A DNA stretch of 64,000 bases from Vitreoscilla stercoraria DSM 513 (GTDB lineage: Bacteria; Pseudomonadota; Gammaproteobacteria; Burkholderiales; Neisseriaceae), in the NCBI RefSeq assembly GCF_000382305.1, contig NZ_KB908018.1, positions 186,001 through 250,000 on the forward strand, written 5' to 3'. Of the stretch, positions 17,362 through 26,956 are shown piece by piece. The translations under genes and the position numbers were made by a program. Under the pieces are notes generated by a model that was not told the DNA's origin, did no database searches, and was given only the letters and a program-made list of their open reading frames with translations. The stretch's first letter is position 1. Every line of letters begins with the position of its first letter.

Positions 17362-18507
17362 ATGACTCAAACCATGAACACTTTTACCCCTCCGTCATTT
17401 CAGGGCGAGCGACCAAAAACTTGGTATGCCGAAGCTAAGCAACAAAAAGGTTTCATTGCAGACAATGCCCAAGAAATGGCGATTGCGCATTTGGATCAAT
17501 TATGGGGTGAATTAATGGCCTTTAAACAAAAGCGCAATCGCTTTTTAGGTCGCAGCATTCGTTCGCCGCAATCGCCAAATGGCTTGTATTTGTGGGGTGG
17601 GGTGGGTCGAGGTAAAAGCTTTTTAATGGATGCTTTTTTTGGGTGTTTGCCATATCGTCGTAAGCGACGTGTGCATTTTCATGCTTTTATGGCTGAAATG
17701 CATGCTCGTCTAGGCAAATACAAATCAGAAGAAAATCCAGTGGATATTGTGGCTGCAGAGCTGGCGCGAGAAGTCCGTGTGTTGTGTTTCGATGAGTTTC
17801 ATGTCAGTGATATTGCCGATGCAATGATTTTAGGTCGTTTATTAGAAGGTTTATTTAATCGTGGTGTGGTGATGGTGGCGACGTCCAATTATGAGCCTAA
17901 AAATTTGTATTTCCAAGGTCAAAATCGCAGCAGTTTTCTACCCACGATTGCACTGATTGAAAACCATTTACAGGTCATCAATGTGGATGGTGGTGAGGAT
18001 CATCGTTTGCGCACGTTGACGCAAGCGCCGATTTTTTTGGTGCCAAATGATTCGCAACATGAAGCAAAATTGTCAGAGTTGTTTGAAAAAATGACGCAGG
18101 GGCAGACCCGTTTGGAAAATACCATCAGTATTTGGGACCGGCCTTTAAAAGCCAAAGCGCACACAAGCAAAGCGATTTGGTTTGAGTTTGAGACTTTGTG
18201 TTTTGGTCCTCGCTCTCAGGCGGATTATTTGTATTTGGCACAAAATTATGAAATGGTGTTTGTTTCTAATATGACAGCGTTGACACCTTTGCAGCGCAAT
18301 GAAGCACGTCGTTTAACTTGGCTGGTTGATGTGTTTTATGATTACCGTGTCAAAATGTGTGCTACGTCAGAAGTTGAAGCGGGAGAGATTTACATAGAAG
18401 GTTCTTTTGCAGAGGAATTTACCCGTACCGTAAGCCGAATGGTGGAAATGCAATCGCATAATTATTTGTCTTTACCGCATTTAAGTTTAGGTAATAACAA
18501 AAGTTGA
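17362..18507 (+). CDS. zapE: Cell division ATPase ZapE (AFG1 family)
   Basis: A 381-residue AAA-type ATPase linked in E. coli to Z-ring behaviour under low oxygen or heat. Walker A is GGVGRGKS at residues 79-86 and Walker B is VLCFDEFHVSD. VMVATSNYEPKNLY (sensor region) and the C-terminal RLTWLVDVFYDYRVKMC are typical of the family. The normal length for ZapE is kept. It is a single gene between the ihfB terminator and ndk. Confidence 0.9.
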   Translation: MTQTMNTFTPPSFQGERPKTWYAEAKQQKGFIADNAQEMAIAHLDQLWGELMAFKQKRNRFLGRSIRSPQSPNGLYLWGGVGRGKSFLMDAFFGCLPYRRKRRVHFHAFMAEMHARLGKYKSEENPVDIVAAELAREVRVLCFDEFHVSDIADAMILGRLLEGLFNRGVVMVATSNYEPKNLYFQGQNRSSFLPTIALIENHLQVINVDGGEDHRLRTLTQAPIFLVPNDSQHEAKLSELFEKMTQGQTRLENTISIWDRPLKAKAHTSKAIWFEFETLCFGPRSQADYLYLAQNYEMVFVSNMTALTPLQRNEARRLTWLVDVFYDYRVKMCATSEVEAGEIYIEGSFAEEFTRTVSRMVEMQSHNYLSLPHLSLGNNKS

Positions 18508-18595
18508 CACATATAGACGGCAAAATGGCTACAACAAGGCAAGAAACCTTGCTAAAATAGCAGATTGCATGAAAATTTCTTAATGGAGCATAAAA

Positions 18596-19021
18596 ATGGC
18601 AATTGAAAAAACAATTTCTATCATCAAACCTGATGCAGTAGCGAAAAACGTGATTGGCGAAATCTACTCTCGCTTTGAAAAAGCTGGCTTAAAAATCGTT
18701 GCAGCTAAAATGAAACAGTTGAGCCAAGCAGATGCTGAAGGCTTTTACGCTGTACACAAAGAACGTCCTTTCTTCAATGACTTGGTATCTTTCATGACTT
18801 CTGGTCCTGTTATGATTCAAGTATTGGAAGGCGAAAACGCAGTTTTGGCTAACCGTGAATTGATGGGTGCTACCAACCCTAAAGAAGCGGCTGCTGGCAC
18901 CATCCGTGCTGATTTTGCTGAATCTATCGATGCTAACGCGGTTCATGGCTCTGACAGCTTGGAAAATGCAGCGATTGAAATCGCTTACTTCTTCTCTGCT
19001 GAAGAAGTTGTTTCACGTTAA
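18596..19021 (+). CDS. ndk: Nucleoside diphosphate kinase
   Basis: A 141-residue enzyme moving the gamma phosphate between NTPs and NDPs through a phospho-histidine. His117 lies in NAVHGSDS, the family signature. SIIKPDAVAKNVIGEI at the start and GATNPKEAAAGTIRADF are standard. GGAG lies 9 bases before the ATG. A GGCGTCCTGTAA repeat follows at 19046 before rlmN. Confidence 0.96.
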   Translation: MAIEKTISIIKPDAVAKNVIGEIYSRFEKAGLKIVAAKMKQLSQADAEGFYAVHKERPFFNDLVSFMTSGPVMIQVLEGENAVLANRELMGATNPKEAAAGTIRADFAESIDANAVHGSDSLENAAIEIAYFFSAEEVVSR

Positions 19022-19076
19022 TTTTGTAATCATCGCCGCTTAGAGGGCGTCCTGTAAGCGGCTTAAAGTATTAGAT

Positions 19077-20174
19077 ATGACCACCAATTTATTGAATTTT
19101 GATTTACCCCAATTGACCGCTCACTTCGAAGAAATGGGTGAAAAAGCTTTTCGTGCCAAACAAGTGATGCGTTGGATGCACCAAGGTGGTGCTTCATCGT
19201 TTGACGAAATGACCGATTTGGCTAAATCGTTGCGCGCTAAATTGAATGACCAAGCACAATTGGTGGTTCCGGATTTAATGACATCACAGCAATCTAAAGA
19301 CGGTACACGCAAATGGTTGTTGGATGTGGGCACTGGTAACGGTGTCGAAACAGTGTTCATTCCTGAAGCGGAGCGCGGTACTTTGTGTATTTCTTCGCAA
19401 GTCGGTTGTGCTTTGGAATGTACATTTTGCTCTACAGGCCGCCAAGGTTTTAATCGCAATTTGTCTGCGGCTGAAATCATTGGTCAATTGTGGTGGGCGA
19501 ATAAAGCCATGGGTGTGACACCTAAAAATGAGCGCGTCATTTCCAATGTGGTGATGATGGGTATGGGCGAGCCTTTGGCCAATTTTGACAATGTGGTGAC
19601 GGCTTTGAATATCATGCTTGATGATCATGGCTATGGTTTGTCACGTCGTCGTGTGACGGTATCCACTTCAGGTATGGTGCCGCAAATGGATCGCTTGAAA
19701 GAGGTTGCACCTGTAGCATTGGCTGTGTCTTTGCATGCATCGAATGATCGCATTCGTGATGAAATTGTGCCATTGAATAAAAAATATCCATTAAAAGAAT
19801 TGATGGCCGCTTGTGAGCGCTATTTGGTTAAGGCACCACGTGATTTTGTTACGTTTGAATATGTGATGTTGGATGGTGTGAATGATCATCCGCAACATGC
19901 TCGCGAATTGGTTGAGTTGGTGAAACATGTGCCCTGTAAATTCAATTTGATTCCATTCAATCCCTTCCCTAATTCAGGTTATGAGCGTTCAAGCAATGCG
20001 CGTATCAATGTCTTTAAAGAGATTTTGATGGAGGCGGGTTTGATTGTGACTGTGCGTAAAACACGTGGTGATGATATTGATGCAGCATGTGGCCAGTTGG
20101 CAGGTCAGGTCAAAGACAAAACCAAGCGCCAAGCTAAGTGGGAACAAATTTATTTGGATAAAGGACAGTCATGA
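19077..20174 (+). CDS. rlmN: Dual-specificity 23S rRNA/tRNA adenine-C2 methyltransferase
   Basis: A 365-residue radical-SAM enzyme methylating A2503 of 23S rRNA and A37 of some tRNAs. The 4Fe-4S cluster cysteines are C111, C115 and C118 (CALECTFC). The second essential Cys is in DDIDAACGQLAG near the C terminus. VVMMGMGEPLANFDNV and VALAVSLHASND are family signatures. It overlaps pilW by four bases (ATGA). Confidence 0.95.
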   Translation: MTTNLLNFDLPQLTAHFEEMGEKAFRAKQVMRWMHQGGASSFDEMTDLAKSLRAKLNDQAQLVVPDLMTSQQSKDGTRKWLLDVGTGNGVETVFIPEAERGTLCISSQVGCALECTFCSTGRQGFNRNLSAAEIIGQLWWANKAMGVTPKNERVISNVVMMGMGEPLANFDNVVTALNIMLDDHGYGLSRRRVTVSTSGMVPQMDRLKEVAPVALAVSLHASNDRIRDEIVPLNKKYPLKELMAACERYLVKAPRDFVTFEYVMLDGVNDHPQHARELVELVKHVPCKFNLIPFNPFPNSGYERSSNARINVFKEILMEAGLIVTVRKTRGDDIDAACGQLAGQVKDKTKRQAKWEQIYLDKGQS

Positions 20175-20935
20175 ATTTGAAAATTGCTTCAATCCTTGCG
20201 GTAAGTTTTTTGGCTTTGAGTGCTTGTAGTTCTAGCAAATTGAAAGAGCCAACAAAAGCAGAAAAAGCTCAAGATTTGGCTAGAATTCAAAATCAATTGG
20301 CCATTGAGTATATGAATGCTCAAGACTACCGCGCTGCAATTGAAGCAATTGATAAGTCATTGGCAATAGACAGTCGCAGTTTGAATGCATTATTGACCCG
20401 GGCTGAAATTTATCATTATTTGAAGATGACAGACAAAGCTGAGGAAAGTTATCAACGTGCTTTGTCGATTGAGCCCAATAGCGCTGAAGTGAATAACAAT
20501 TATGGTTGGTACCAATGCAATACCTTAGGGCGTATTGCTGAATCCTTAACGCATTTTGATGTGGCTTTAGCAGACCCTACTTATCCAACCCCATTTATTG
20601 CTTATTATAATAAAGGTATTTGTTCGGCGCGTTTGGGGCAGTATGCTCAAGGCGAGGCTTTATTAAAGCAAGCTTTGGCAGCCAATCCGCAGTTTACAGT
20701 AGCCAATAAAGAATTGGCACGTTTGAAAATGAACGAAGGGCAAGATGCCTTAGCCAATACTTATTTCAAGATATACCAAAGCCAAATACAACGTTTGTCT
20801 GCCGATGATTTATTATTAGGTTGGCAGATTTCCCACCGTGTGGGGCATATACAGGCCGCAGCTGAGTATGAAATGCAGTTGCGTTCTACTTACCCATATT
20901 CCGATGAATTAAGACAAATGACCACAGGACACTAA
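20171..20935 (+). CDS. pilW: Type IV pilus biogenesis TPR lipoprotein PilW/PilF
   Basis: A 254-residue lipoprotein with signal and lipobox LSAC (residues about 16-19), followed by about six tetratricopeptide helices pairs, for example QLAIEYMNAQDYRAAIEAIDK and ALSIEPNSAEVNNNYGWYQC. The protein is the pilotin or stability factor needed for secretin PilQ assembly and pilus function, on the inner face of the outer membrane. Its place between rlmN and rodZ-ispG is conserved in many proteobacteria. It is called PilW in Neisseria and PilF in Pseudomonas. Confidence 0.85.
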   Translation: MNLKIASILAVSFLALSACSSSKLKEPTKAEKAQDLARIQNQLAIEYMNAQDYRAAIEAIDKSLAIDSRSLNALLTRAEIYHYLKMTDKAEESYQRALSIEPNSAEVNNNYGWYQCNTLGRIAESLTHFDVALADPTYPTPFIAYYNKGICSARLGQYAQGEALLKQALAANPQFTVANKELARLKMNEGQDALANTYFKIYQSQIQRLSADDLLLGWQISHRVGHIQAAAEYEMQLRSTYPYSDELRQMTTGH

Positions 20936-20936
20936 C

Positions 20937-21794
20937 ATGTCAGAAGAGCGCGCATTCAATCAAGCCGCCCAAGAGCTTGGCGCTTTATTAAAAGCCAAAA
21001 GATTGGACAAAAAAATCGCAATTGGCGAAGTTGCAGAGCGTTTGAAATTTACTGCAAAAAAAATAGAAAGTTTGGAAAGCGGAGATTATAAGGGCTTGCC
21101 AGAACCTATTTTTATTAAAGGTTTTATCAAAGCGTATGCTCGTTTCTTGGAAATTGACAATGATACTTTGGGTCAATTATTGAATCAGGCATTTCCTGAG
21201 CAAGCTTCTAAAAATGTTACAAGTACAAGCTCATCTGAAAATCGCGATGGTTTGAATTTTCAAGACCAACAAAAACCGTTCCGCTTACCTAAATGGTTGC
21301 CATTGGTAGGTGTGTTGATTGTGGTTGTCATTGCTATTGGTTTTTGGCAAAGCAAGTCTTCTGAGCAAACACGAACTCAGGAAAAATCTACTTTGGAAGT
21401 CGGTGAAGTGGCACAGCCAGCTTTGGACAATCCTAATGTACAGATTGTGCCGATGGCATCTACTTCGGCATCTGCTGTCGAAGCTTCTACTCCTGAACCT
21501 GCCGCGGCCAGTGCAGCTGTTGCAGCAAGCGGTACAGAAGCTGTGGCTGATGGTGTTTTGCACATCAAAGTGCGTTATCGCTCTAATTTGATTGTGACCG
21601 ATGCGGATGGTACGCCATTGCATAGCGGTATTGTTGCAGCTAATTCGGTGCATCAATTTAAAGGCAAAACGCCTTATCAAGTACGCATTGGTTATGCAAC
21701 AGGCAGTGAGGTGAACTTCAATGATCAAAAAATTGACGTTCAAAAACACTATGTCGATGGTAAAACAGCAGCATTTACGGTGCCTCAAAAATGA
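20937..21794 (+). CDS. rodZ: RodZ-like helix-turn-helix membrane protein
   Basis: A 285-residue protein. It has an N-terminal cytoplasmic HTH (ELGALLKAKRLDKKIAIGEV to LPEPIFIKGFIKAYA), one membrane helix at about 121-141 (WLPLVGVLIVVVIAIGFW), an Ala/Ser/Glu-rich periplasmic linker and a C-terminal DUF4115-type beta domain (HIKVRYRSNLIVTDADGTPL). RodZ links MreB to the envelope in rods; in cells without MreB related proteins act otherwise. It lies one base after pilW and overlaps ispG. Confidence 0.82.
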   Translation: MSEERAFNQAAQELGALLKAKRLDKKIAIGEVAERLKFTAKKIESLESGDYKGLPEPIFIKGFIKAYARFLEIDNDTLGQLLNQAFPEQASKNVTSTSSSENRDGLNFQDQQKPFRLPKWLPLVGVLIVVVIAIGFWQSKSSEQTRTQEKSTLEVGEVAQPALDNPNVQIVPMASTSASAVEASTPEPAAASAAVAASGTEAVADGVLHIKVRYRSNLIVTDADGTPLHSGIVAANSVHQFKGKTPYQVRIGYATGSEVNFNDQKIDVQKHYVDGKTAAFTVPQK

Positions 21795-23056
21795 ATGAAA
21801 TCAAAAGAAGACAAACCCAACAAGTCCAAATAGGCAATGTGTGGGTGGGTTCTGATCATCCTATTTTGGTTCAGTCCATGACCAATACCGATACGGTAGA
21901 TGCAGAAGGTACGGCTTTGCAAGTCAAGCAATTGACGGATGCCGGCTCTGAGGTGGTACGCATTACGGTTAACAGTCCTGAGGCGGCCAGTAAAGTGGCT
22001 GAGATTCGCCAACGTTTGGATGATATGGGATGTAATACACCATTGGTGGGCGATTTCCATTTCAATGGTGAACGTTTGTTGCGCGATTATCAAGATTGTG
22101 CCAAAGCCTTGGCAAAATACCGTATCAATCCAGGTAATGTGGGCAAAGGTGTGAAGGGCGATGAGAAATTCGCTTACATGATTGAACAAGCCGCTTTGCA
22201 TGACAAAGCAGTGCGTATTGGTGTGAATTGGGGCTCTTTAGACCAAAGTTTGGCTAAAAAAATGATGGATGCCAATTTGGCTTTGGCCCATCCTGCGCCT
22301 GCTGATGCTGTTATGAAAGAAGCTTTGATTACCTCTGCTTTGACTTCGGCACAAAAAGCGATGGATTTAGGTTTGCCAAAGAACAAAATCATTTTGTCTT
22401 GTAAAGTCAGCAATGTACAAGATTTGATTGAAGTGTATGCAGATTTGGCCAAGCGTTGTGATTTCCCATTGCATTTGGGCTTAACCGAAGCGGGCATGGG
22501 CAGTAAAGGTATTGTGGCCTCTAGTGCGGCTTTGGCGGTTTTGCTGCAGCAAGGCATTGGTGACACGATTCGCATTTCTTTGACACCAGAACCAGGTGCG
22601 CCGCGCACTCAAGAAGTGGTCGTAGCACAAGAGTTGTTGCAAACCATGGGCTTGCGTAATTTCACGCCATTGGTGACAGCTTGTCCAGGTTGTGGTCGCA
22701 CAACCAGTACCGTATTTCAAGAATTAGCGCGCGATATTCAGCATTATTTGCGTGAGCAAATGGCAGTTTGGCGTTTGAAATATCCCGGTGTGGAAAGCTT
22801 GAATGTGGCGGTGATGGGTTGTGTGGTGAATGGACCAGGTGAAAGCAAGTTGGCTGACATTGGTATCAGTTTACCGGGTACAGGCGAAACGCCAATCGCA
22901 CCTGTATATGTCGATGGTGAGCGCAAAGTGACTTTAAAAGGCGATAATATGGCGCAAGAATTTATTGCCATTGTCGAAGAGTATGTCGAAACTAATTACG
23001 GTGCAAATGGTGCCAAACGCAGCCAAAACCGTGTGATTCCGATTCAAACATTGTAA
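21791..23056 (+). CDS. ispG: 4-hydroxy-3-methylbut-2-en-1-yl diphosphate synthase
   Basis: A 421-residue 4Fe-4S enzyme of the MEP isoprenoid pathway. It shows NTDTVDAEGTALQVKQL, INPGNVG, the cluster cysteines in CPGCGRTT and later GCVVNGPGE. The length matches the bacterial type with an insert-free two-domain layout. It overlaps rodZ by four bases and is followed by hisS, a widely conserved order. Confidence 0.96.
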   Translation: MNEIKRRQTQQVQIGNVWVGSDHPILVQSMTNTDTVDAEGTALQVKQLTDAGSEVVRITVNSPEAASKVAEIRQRLDDMGCNTPLVGDFHFNGERLLRDYQDCAKALAKYRINPGNVGKGVKGDEKFAYMIEQAALHDKAVRIGVNWGSLDQSLAKKMMDANLALAHPAPADAVMKEALITSALTSAQKAMDLGLPKNKIILSCKVSNVQDLIEVYADLAKRCDFPLHLGLTEAGMGSKGIVASSAALAVLLQQGIGDTIRISLTPEPGAPRTQEVVVAQELLQTMGLRNFTPLVTACPGCGRTTSTVFQELARDIQHYLREQMAVWRLKYPGVESLNVAVMGCVVNGPGESKLADIGISLPGTGETPIAPVYVDGERKVTLKGDNMAQEFIAIVEEYVETNYGANGAKRSQNRVIPIQTL

Positions 23057-23074
23057 AGACTAAAGCTACGCATT

Positions 23075-24361
23075 ATGGGAAAAAAGATTCAAGCAGTGAA
23101 GGGCATGAATGATTTGTTGCCAGTTGAACAAAAAGACTGGCCAATCACTTCTGCTTATTGGCAAGCATTTGAAACTGTGGTGAATGAATGGGCGCAGCAA
23201 TATGCGTATCAATTCATTCGCACTCCGATTATTGAATCAACAGGTTTGTTTGTGCGCTCTATCGGTGAAGAGACCGATGTTGTAGGCAAAGAGATGTACA
23301 CGTTTGATGATTATGGTGATTCATTGAGCTTGCGTCCTGAAGGAACGGCTTCTTGTTTGCGTGCTGTGGTTGAGCATAATTTGCTTTATAACGGCCCTAT
23401 GAAGCTTTGGTATATGGGTCCGATGTTCCGTCATGAAAAACCACAAAAAGGTCGTTATCGTCAATTTCATCAAGCGGGTTTTGAAGCTTTGGGTTATAGC
23501 CAACCTGATGTCGATGCCGAAATGATTGTGATGACAGCTGATTTGTGGGAACGATTGGGTGTGTTGGATAAAGTTCAATTGCAAATCAATACTTTGGGTA
23601 TTCCTGAAGAGCGCGCGGCGCACCGTGCGGCTTTGGTGGCTTATTTACAGCAACATGAAGCGGTTTTGGATGAAGACAGCAAGCGTCGCATGCATACCAA
23701 TCCTTTGCGTGTATTGGATACCAAAAATCCAGATTTGCAAGAAATAGCCAACCATGCACCACGTTTGTTGGATTATTTGGGTGAAGAGTCTCTGAACCAT
23801 TACCAACAATTCAAAGCGTTGTTGGATGCTGTGGGAATTGTGTATGTCGAAAATCCACGTTTGGTTCGTGGCTTGGATTATTACAACAAAACGGTATTTG
23901 AATGGGTGACCAGTGAGTTGGGCTCACAAGGTACTATTTGTGGTGGTGGTCGCTATGATGGCTTGATTGAATCTTTGGGTGGCAAAGAAGCGCCAGCCAT
24001 TGGTTTTGCAATGGGTATTGAGCGTTTGTTGTTATTGGTACAGCAAATAGGCGTCCTGAAAGTGGAAAACAACTTGGATGTGTTTGTGATGTACCAAGGT
24101 GAAGGCACGATGCAACAAGCGGTGATCAATGCACAAATCTTGCGCCAAGCAGGTTTGTCAGTATCACAATATTCAGGCACGCAAAGTTTGAAAGCGCAAA
24201 TGAAAAAAGCCGATGGCAGTGGTGCACGCTTTGCGGTCATTATTGGCGAAAGCGAAGTGACTGAAGGCGTGGTGACTTTGAAAGATTTGCGTGGTGACAA
24301 TGGTCAGATACAAATTGTGTCAACGCAATTGACATCGCAATTACAACAATGGATGGCATAA
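23075..24361 (+). CDS. hisS: Histidine-tRNA ligase
   Basis: A 428-residue class II synthetase. It starts IQAVKGMNDLLP, with motif 2 in MFRHEKPQKGRYRQFHQ, the histidine-specific LVRGLDYYNKTVFEW and motif 3 GFAMGIERLLLL. A C-terminal anticodon domain follows from about residue 330. One repeat copy (AGGCGTCCTGAA) lies at 24049. Confidence 0.97.
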   Translation: MGKKIQAVKGMNDLLPVEQKDWPITSAYWQAFETVVNEWAQQYAYQFIRTPIIESTGLFVRSIGEETDVVGKEMYTFDDYGDSLSLRPEGTASCLRAVVEHNLLYNGPMKLWYMGPMFRHEKPQKGRYRQFHQAGFEALGYSQPDVDAEMIVMTADLWERLGVLDKVQLQINTLGIPEERAAHRAALVAYLQQHEAVLDEDSKRRMHTNPLRVLDTKNPDLQEIANHAPRLLDYLGEESLNHYQQFKALLDAVGIVYVENPRLVRGLDYYNKTVFEWVTSELGSQGTICGGGRYDGLIESLGGKEAPAIGFAMGIERLLLLVQQIGVLKVENNLDVFVMYQGEGTMQQAVINAQILRQAGLSVSQYSGTQSLKAQMKKADGSGARFAVIIGESEVTEGVVTLKDLRGDNGQIQIVSTQLTSQLQQWMA

Positions 24362-24364
24362 TAA

Positions 24365-24985
24365 ATGGCATATGATGTTCAAGAGCAACAAGAGCTGGAT
24401 GATATAAAACATTTTTGGCATCGTGGTGGCAAATGGTTATTTATATTGTTAGTGGTTTTGGCGTTAGCGTATTTAGGCTATGTATTGAACAAAAGCCATC
24501 AAGCTGATCGTCATAAAGAAGCGGCTACTTTGGCATATCAATTTATCGAAAAGAGCAGTGCTAAAGATGCTACTGCCTTGACTGAATTGAAAACTTTGCA
24601 AGAGCAGTATGCAGATTCTTTTGGTGCCGCCGAAGCCACATTGATGGCAGCCGCACAAGCATTTGATGAAAAACAATATGAGCAAGCTGAAAAACATTTG
24701 TTGTGGGTGCAAACTCACCATCAAGATGTTTTTTTGCAAGCTTTGAGCAATCAGCGTTTGGCAGTTTTGAAATTGCAACAGCAAAAATACGATGATGCTT
24801 TGAAATATGCAGATGCTGTGGTGCCTGAAGCATTGAAACCAATGATGCTGGAAACCAAAGGTGATATTTTGGTTGCCAAAGGTGATGTGGTTAAGGCCAA
24901 AGAAGCATATGCGCAAGCATTAAAAGGTTTGGACGAAAAAACCTCACCAAATTATGAATTAGTTAAATTTAAGGCAGAGCAGTAA
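24365..24985 (+). CDS. yfgM: YfgM-like tetratricopeptide membrane protein
   Basis: A 206-residue protein with a short cytoplasmic start (DVQEQQELDDIKHFWHRGGK), one membrane helix at about 25-43 and a periplasmic TPR domain (AQAFDEKQYEQAEKHLLWVQ). In E. coli YfgM is an ancillary partner of the SecYEG translocon and PpiD. It lies between hisS and der as in E. coli. The bamB gene that normally follows it is absent here; a hairpin takes up the gap instead. Confidence 0.85.
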   Translation: MAYDVQEQQELDDIKHFWHRGGKWLFILLVVLALAYLGYVLNKSHQADRHKEAATLAYQFIEKSSAKDATALTELKTLQEQYADSFGAAEATLMAAAQAFDEKQYEQAEKHLLWVQTHHQDVFLQALSNQRLAVLKLQQQKYDDALKYADAVVPEALKPMMLETKGDILVAKGDVVKAKEAYAQALKGLDEKTSPNYELVKFKAEQ

Positions 24986-24998
24986 ACCTTGCATCAGG

Positions 24999-25036
24999 GG
25001 ACGGCTGTCACATGGGTTGCCATGGGCAGCCGTCCT
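24999..25036 (+). other. Hairpin between yfgM and der
   Basis: Outer arms GGACGGCTG (24999-25007) and CAGCCGTCC (25027-25035), with an inner CATGG/CCATG stem. There is no T-run, so this may be an mRNA stability or attenuation element rather than a terminator. The right arm runs into CCTGTAT and looks like a degenerate copy of the window-wide repeat. Confidence 0.5.
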
Positions 25037-25081
25037 GTATTTATTGATGCATGGCCTTAAAACATTAAAGGATATTGAATT

Positions 25082-26533
25082 ATGAAACCAACGATAGTGT
25101 TGGTCGGCCGACCAAATGTCGGGAAATCGACTTTGTTTAACCGCTTGACCCGTAGTAAAGATGCTTTGGTAGCAGATTTGCCAGGTTTGACTCGCGACCG
25201 TCACTATGGTCATGGTCGTGTGGGTGAAAAACCTTATTTGGTAGTCGATACGGGTGGTTTTGAGCCTGTAGTAGACAGCGGTATTTTGTTTGAAATGGCC
25301 AAGCAAACTTTGCAAGCGGTAGATGAAGCAGATGCGGTGATTTTCTTGGTGGATTCGCGTGCGGGTGTGACACCACAAGACAAATTGATTGCGCAAAAAT
25401 TGCGTATGAGTGGTCGTCCTGTATATTTGGCGGTGAACAAAGCTGAAGGTGCTAACCGTGCGGTTGTGTCAGCAGAGTTTTATGAATTGGGCTTGAATTT
25501 AGAACCATTCGTGATTTCTTCTGCGCATGGCGATGGTGTTTGGGATTTGATTGACTCTGTATTGAGTGATTTCCCAGAACCTGAGGAAGAAGAAGAGGAT
25601 GCAAAACACCCTGTATTTGCGGTGATTGGTCGTCCTAATGTGGGCAAATCCACTTTGGTGAACGCCATTTTGGGCGAAGAGCGCGTTATTGCATTTGACC
25701 AAGCAGGTACCACACGTGACTCGATTCACATTGATTTTGAGCGCAATGAGAAGCCTTACACCATCATCGATACAGCCGGTGTGCGTCGTCGTGGTAAAGT
25801 CGATGAGGCGATTGAGAAATTCTCAGTAATTAAGTCGATGCAGGCGGTTGAAGCGGCGAATGTGGCGGTATTGGTGTTGGATGCCAACCAAGATATTGCT
25901 GACCAAGATGCGACTATTGCAGGTTTTGCTTTGGAAGCGGGTCGTGCATTGGTTATTGCCATTAACAAATGGGATGTGGTGACACCTGAGCGCAAAGAGC
26001 AAATCAAAAAAGACATTGCACGCAAATTGTATTTCTTGGATTTTGCCAAGTTCCATTATATTTCGGCTTTGAAACACAAAGGCATTGATGATTTGTTTGA
26101 TTCTATCAACCAAGCCTATCAAGCTGCGATGATTAAAATGCCAACACCTAAGATTACTCGTGTGTTGCAATCGGCTTTGGAACGCCAACAACCGCCTCGT
26201 GTGGGTCCAATCCGTCCAAAATTGCGTTATGCTCACCAAGGTGGTGTGAATCCTCCGATTATTGTGATTCATGGTAATGCTTTGCACCATATCAAAGACA
26301 GTTATACCCGTTATTTGGTACAAACTTTCCGTAAAGCCTTCCATTTAGAAGGTACGCCTTTGCGTGTGCAATACAAATCGACTGAAAATCCATTTGATCA
26401 AGAAGGCACACCAGCAAAAGCACCAACCACCTTACGTCGTGCTAAGTTGAGTCCTCGTATTGCTAAAAAAGAGGAAAAAAAGCAACTAAAACGCAAGGTT
26501 AAAGTGAGTGCTAAGAAGAATATTAAGCCATAG
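25082..26533 (+). CDS. der: GTPase Der (EngA)
   Basis: A 483-residue GTPase with two tandem G domains, needed for 50S ribosome assembly. The first P-loop is GRPNVGKST at about 9-17 with DLPGLTRDRHYG as switch and DTGG as G3. The second GRPNVGKST lies near residue 183, followed by DQAGTTRDSI and DTAGVRRRGK. A KH-like domain and a Lys/Arg-rich tail (KKEEKKQLKRKVKVSAKK) end the protein. AAAGGA precedes the ATG. Confidence 0.97.
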   Translation: MKPTIVLVGRPNVGKSTLFNRLTRSKDALVADLPGLTRDRHYGHGRVGEKPYLVVDTGGFEPVVDSGILFEMAKQTLQAVDEADAVIFLVDSRAGVTPQDKLIAQKLRMSGRPVYLAVNKAEGANRAVVSAEFYELGLNLEPFVISSAHGDGVWDLIDSVLSDFPEPEEEEEDAKHPVFAVIGRPNVGKSTLVNAILGEERVIAFDQAGTTRDSIHIDFERNEKPYTIIDTAGVRRRGKVDEAIEKFSVIKSMQAVEAANVAVLVLDANQDIADQDATIAGFALEAGRALVIAINKWDVVTPERKEQIKKDIARKLYFLDFAKFHYISALKHKGIDDLFDSINQAYQAAMIKMPTPKITRVLQSALERQQPPRVGPIRPKLRYAHQGGVNPPIIVIHGNALHHIKDSYTRYLVQTFRKAFHLEGTPLRVQYKSTENPFDQEGTPAKAPTTLRRAKLSPRIAKKEEKKQLKRKVKVSAKKNIKP

Positions 26534-26553
26534 TGTGTTAGCATTAGACGTTC

Positions 26554-26579
26554 CATTTGCATATCCTGAGATGCAAATG
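26554..26579 (+). other. Hairpin between der and hfq
   Basis: Perfect nine-base arms CATTTGCAT/ATGCAAATG around an eight-base loop. There is no T-run. It is a possible processing site, weak terminator or binding site ahead of hfq. Confidence 0.45.
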
Positions 26580-26610
26580 CTTATCACAATAAAAACATGG
26601 AGTTTAAAAC

Positions 26611-26877
26611 ATGAATAATAAAGGACAATTGCTACAAGATCCTTTTCTGAATGCATTGCGAAAAGAGCATGTACCGGTATCTATTTACTTGGTAAATGGT
26701 ATTAAGCTACAAGGTCAAGTAGAGTCGTTTGATCAATATGTGGTGTTGTTGCGCAACACTTCTGTGACGCAAATGGTTTATAAGCACGCCATTTCTACTG
26801 TGGTTCCTGCTCGTGCGGTAAGCATCAGTCATGATGGTGGCAAACCTGCAGCACCTAGCACTCATTCTGCTGAATAA
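26611..26877 (+). CDS. hfq: RNA chaperone Hfq
   Basis: An 88-residue Sm-fold protein forming a hexamer that pairs small RNAs with mRNAs. It shows the Sm1 core LQDPFLNALRKEHVPVSIYL with VNGIKLQGQ, and the Sm2 motif YKHAISTVVPAR. The C-terminal tail is short, as in other betaproteobacteria. GGAG precedes the ATG. Confidence 0.97.
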   Translation: MNNKGQLLQDPFLNALRKEHVPVSIYLVNGIKLQGQVESFDQYVVLLRNTSVTQMVYKHAISTVVPARAVSISHDGGKPAAPSTHSAE

Positions 26878-26905
26878 GCCATACTCCAAGTTTCATTACG
26901 TATGC

Positions 26906-26932
26906 AAAAAGCCCCTGAATAGGGGCTTTTTT
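26906..26932 (+). terminator. Rho-independent terminator after hfq
   Basis: Stem AAAAAGCCCCT/AGGGGCTTTTT, loop GAAT, followed by T residues. The A-run on the left may let it serve the convergent gene too. Confidence 0.9.
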
Positions 26933-26956
26933 ATGGTGTTTTGATTTACAGGACGC

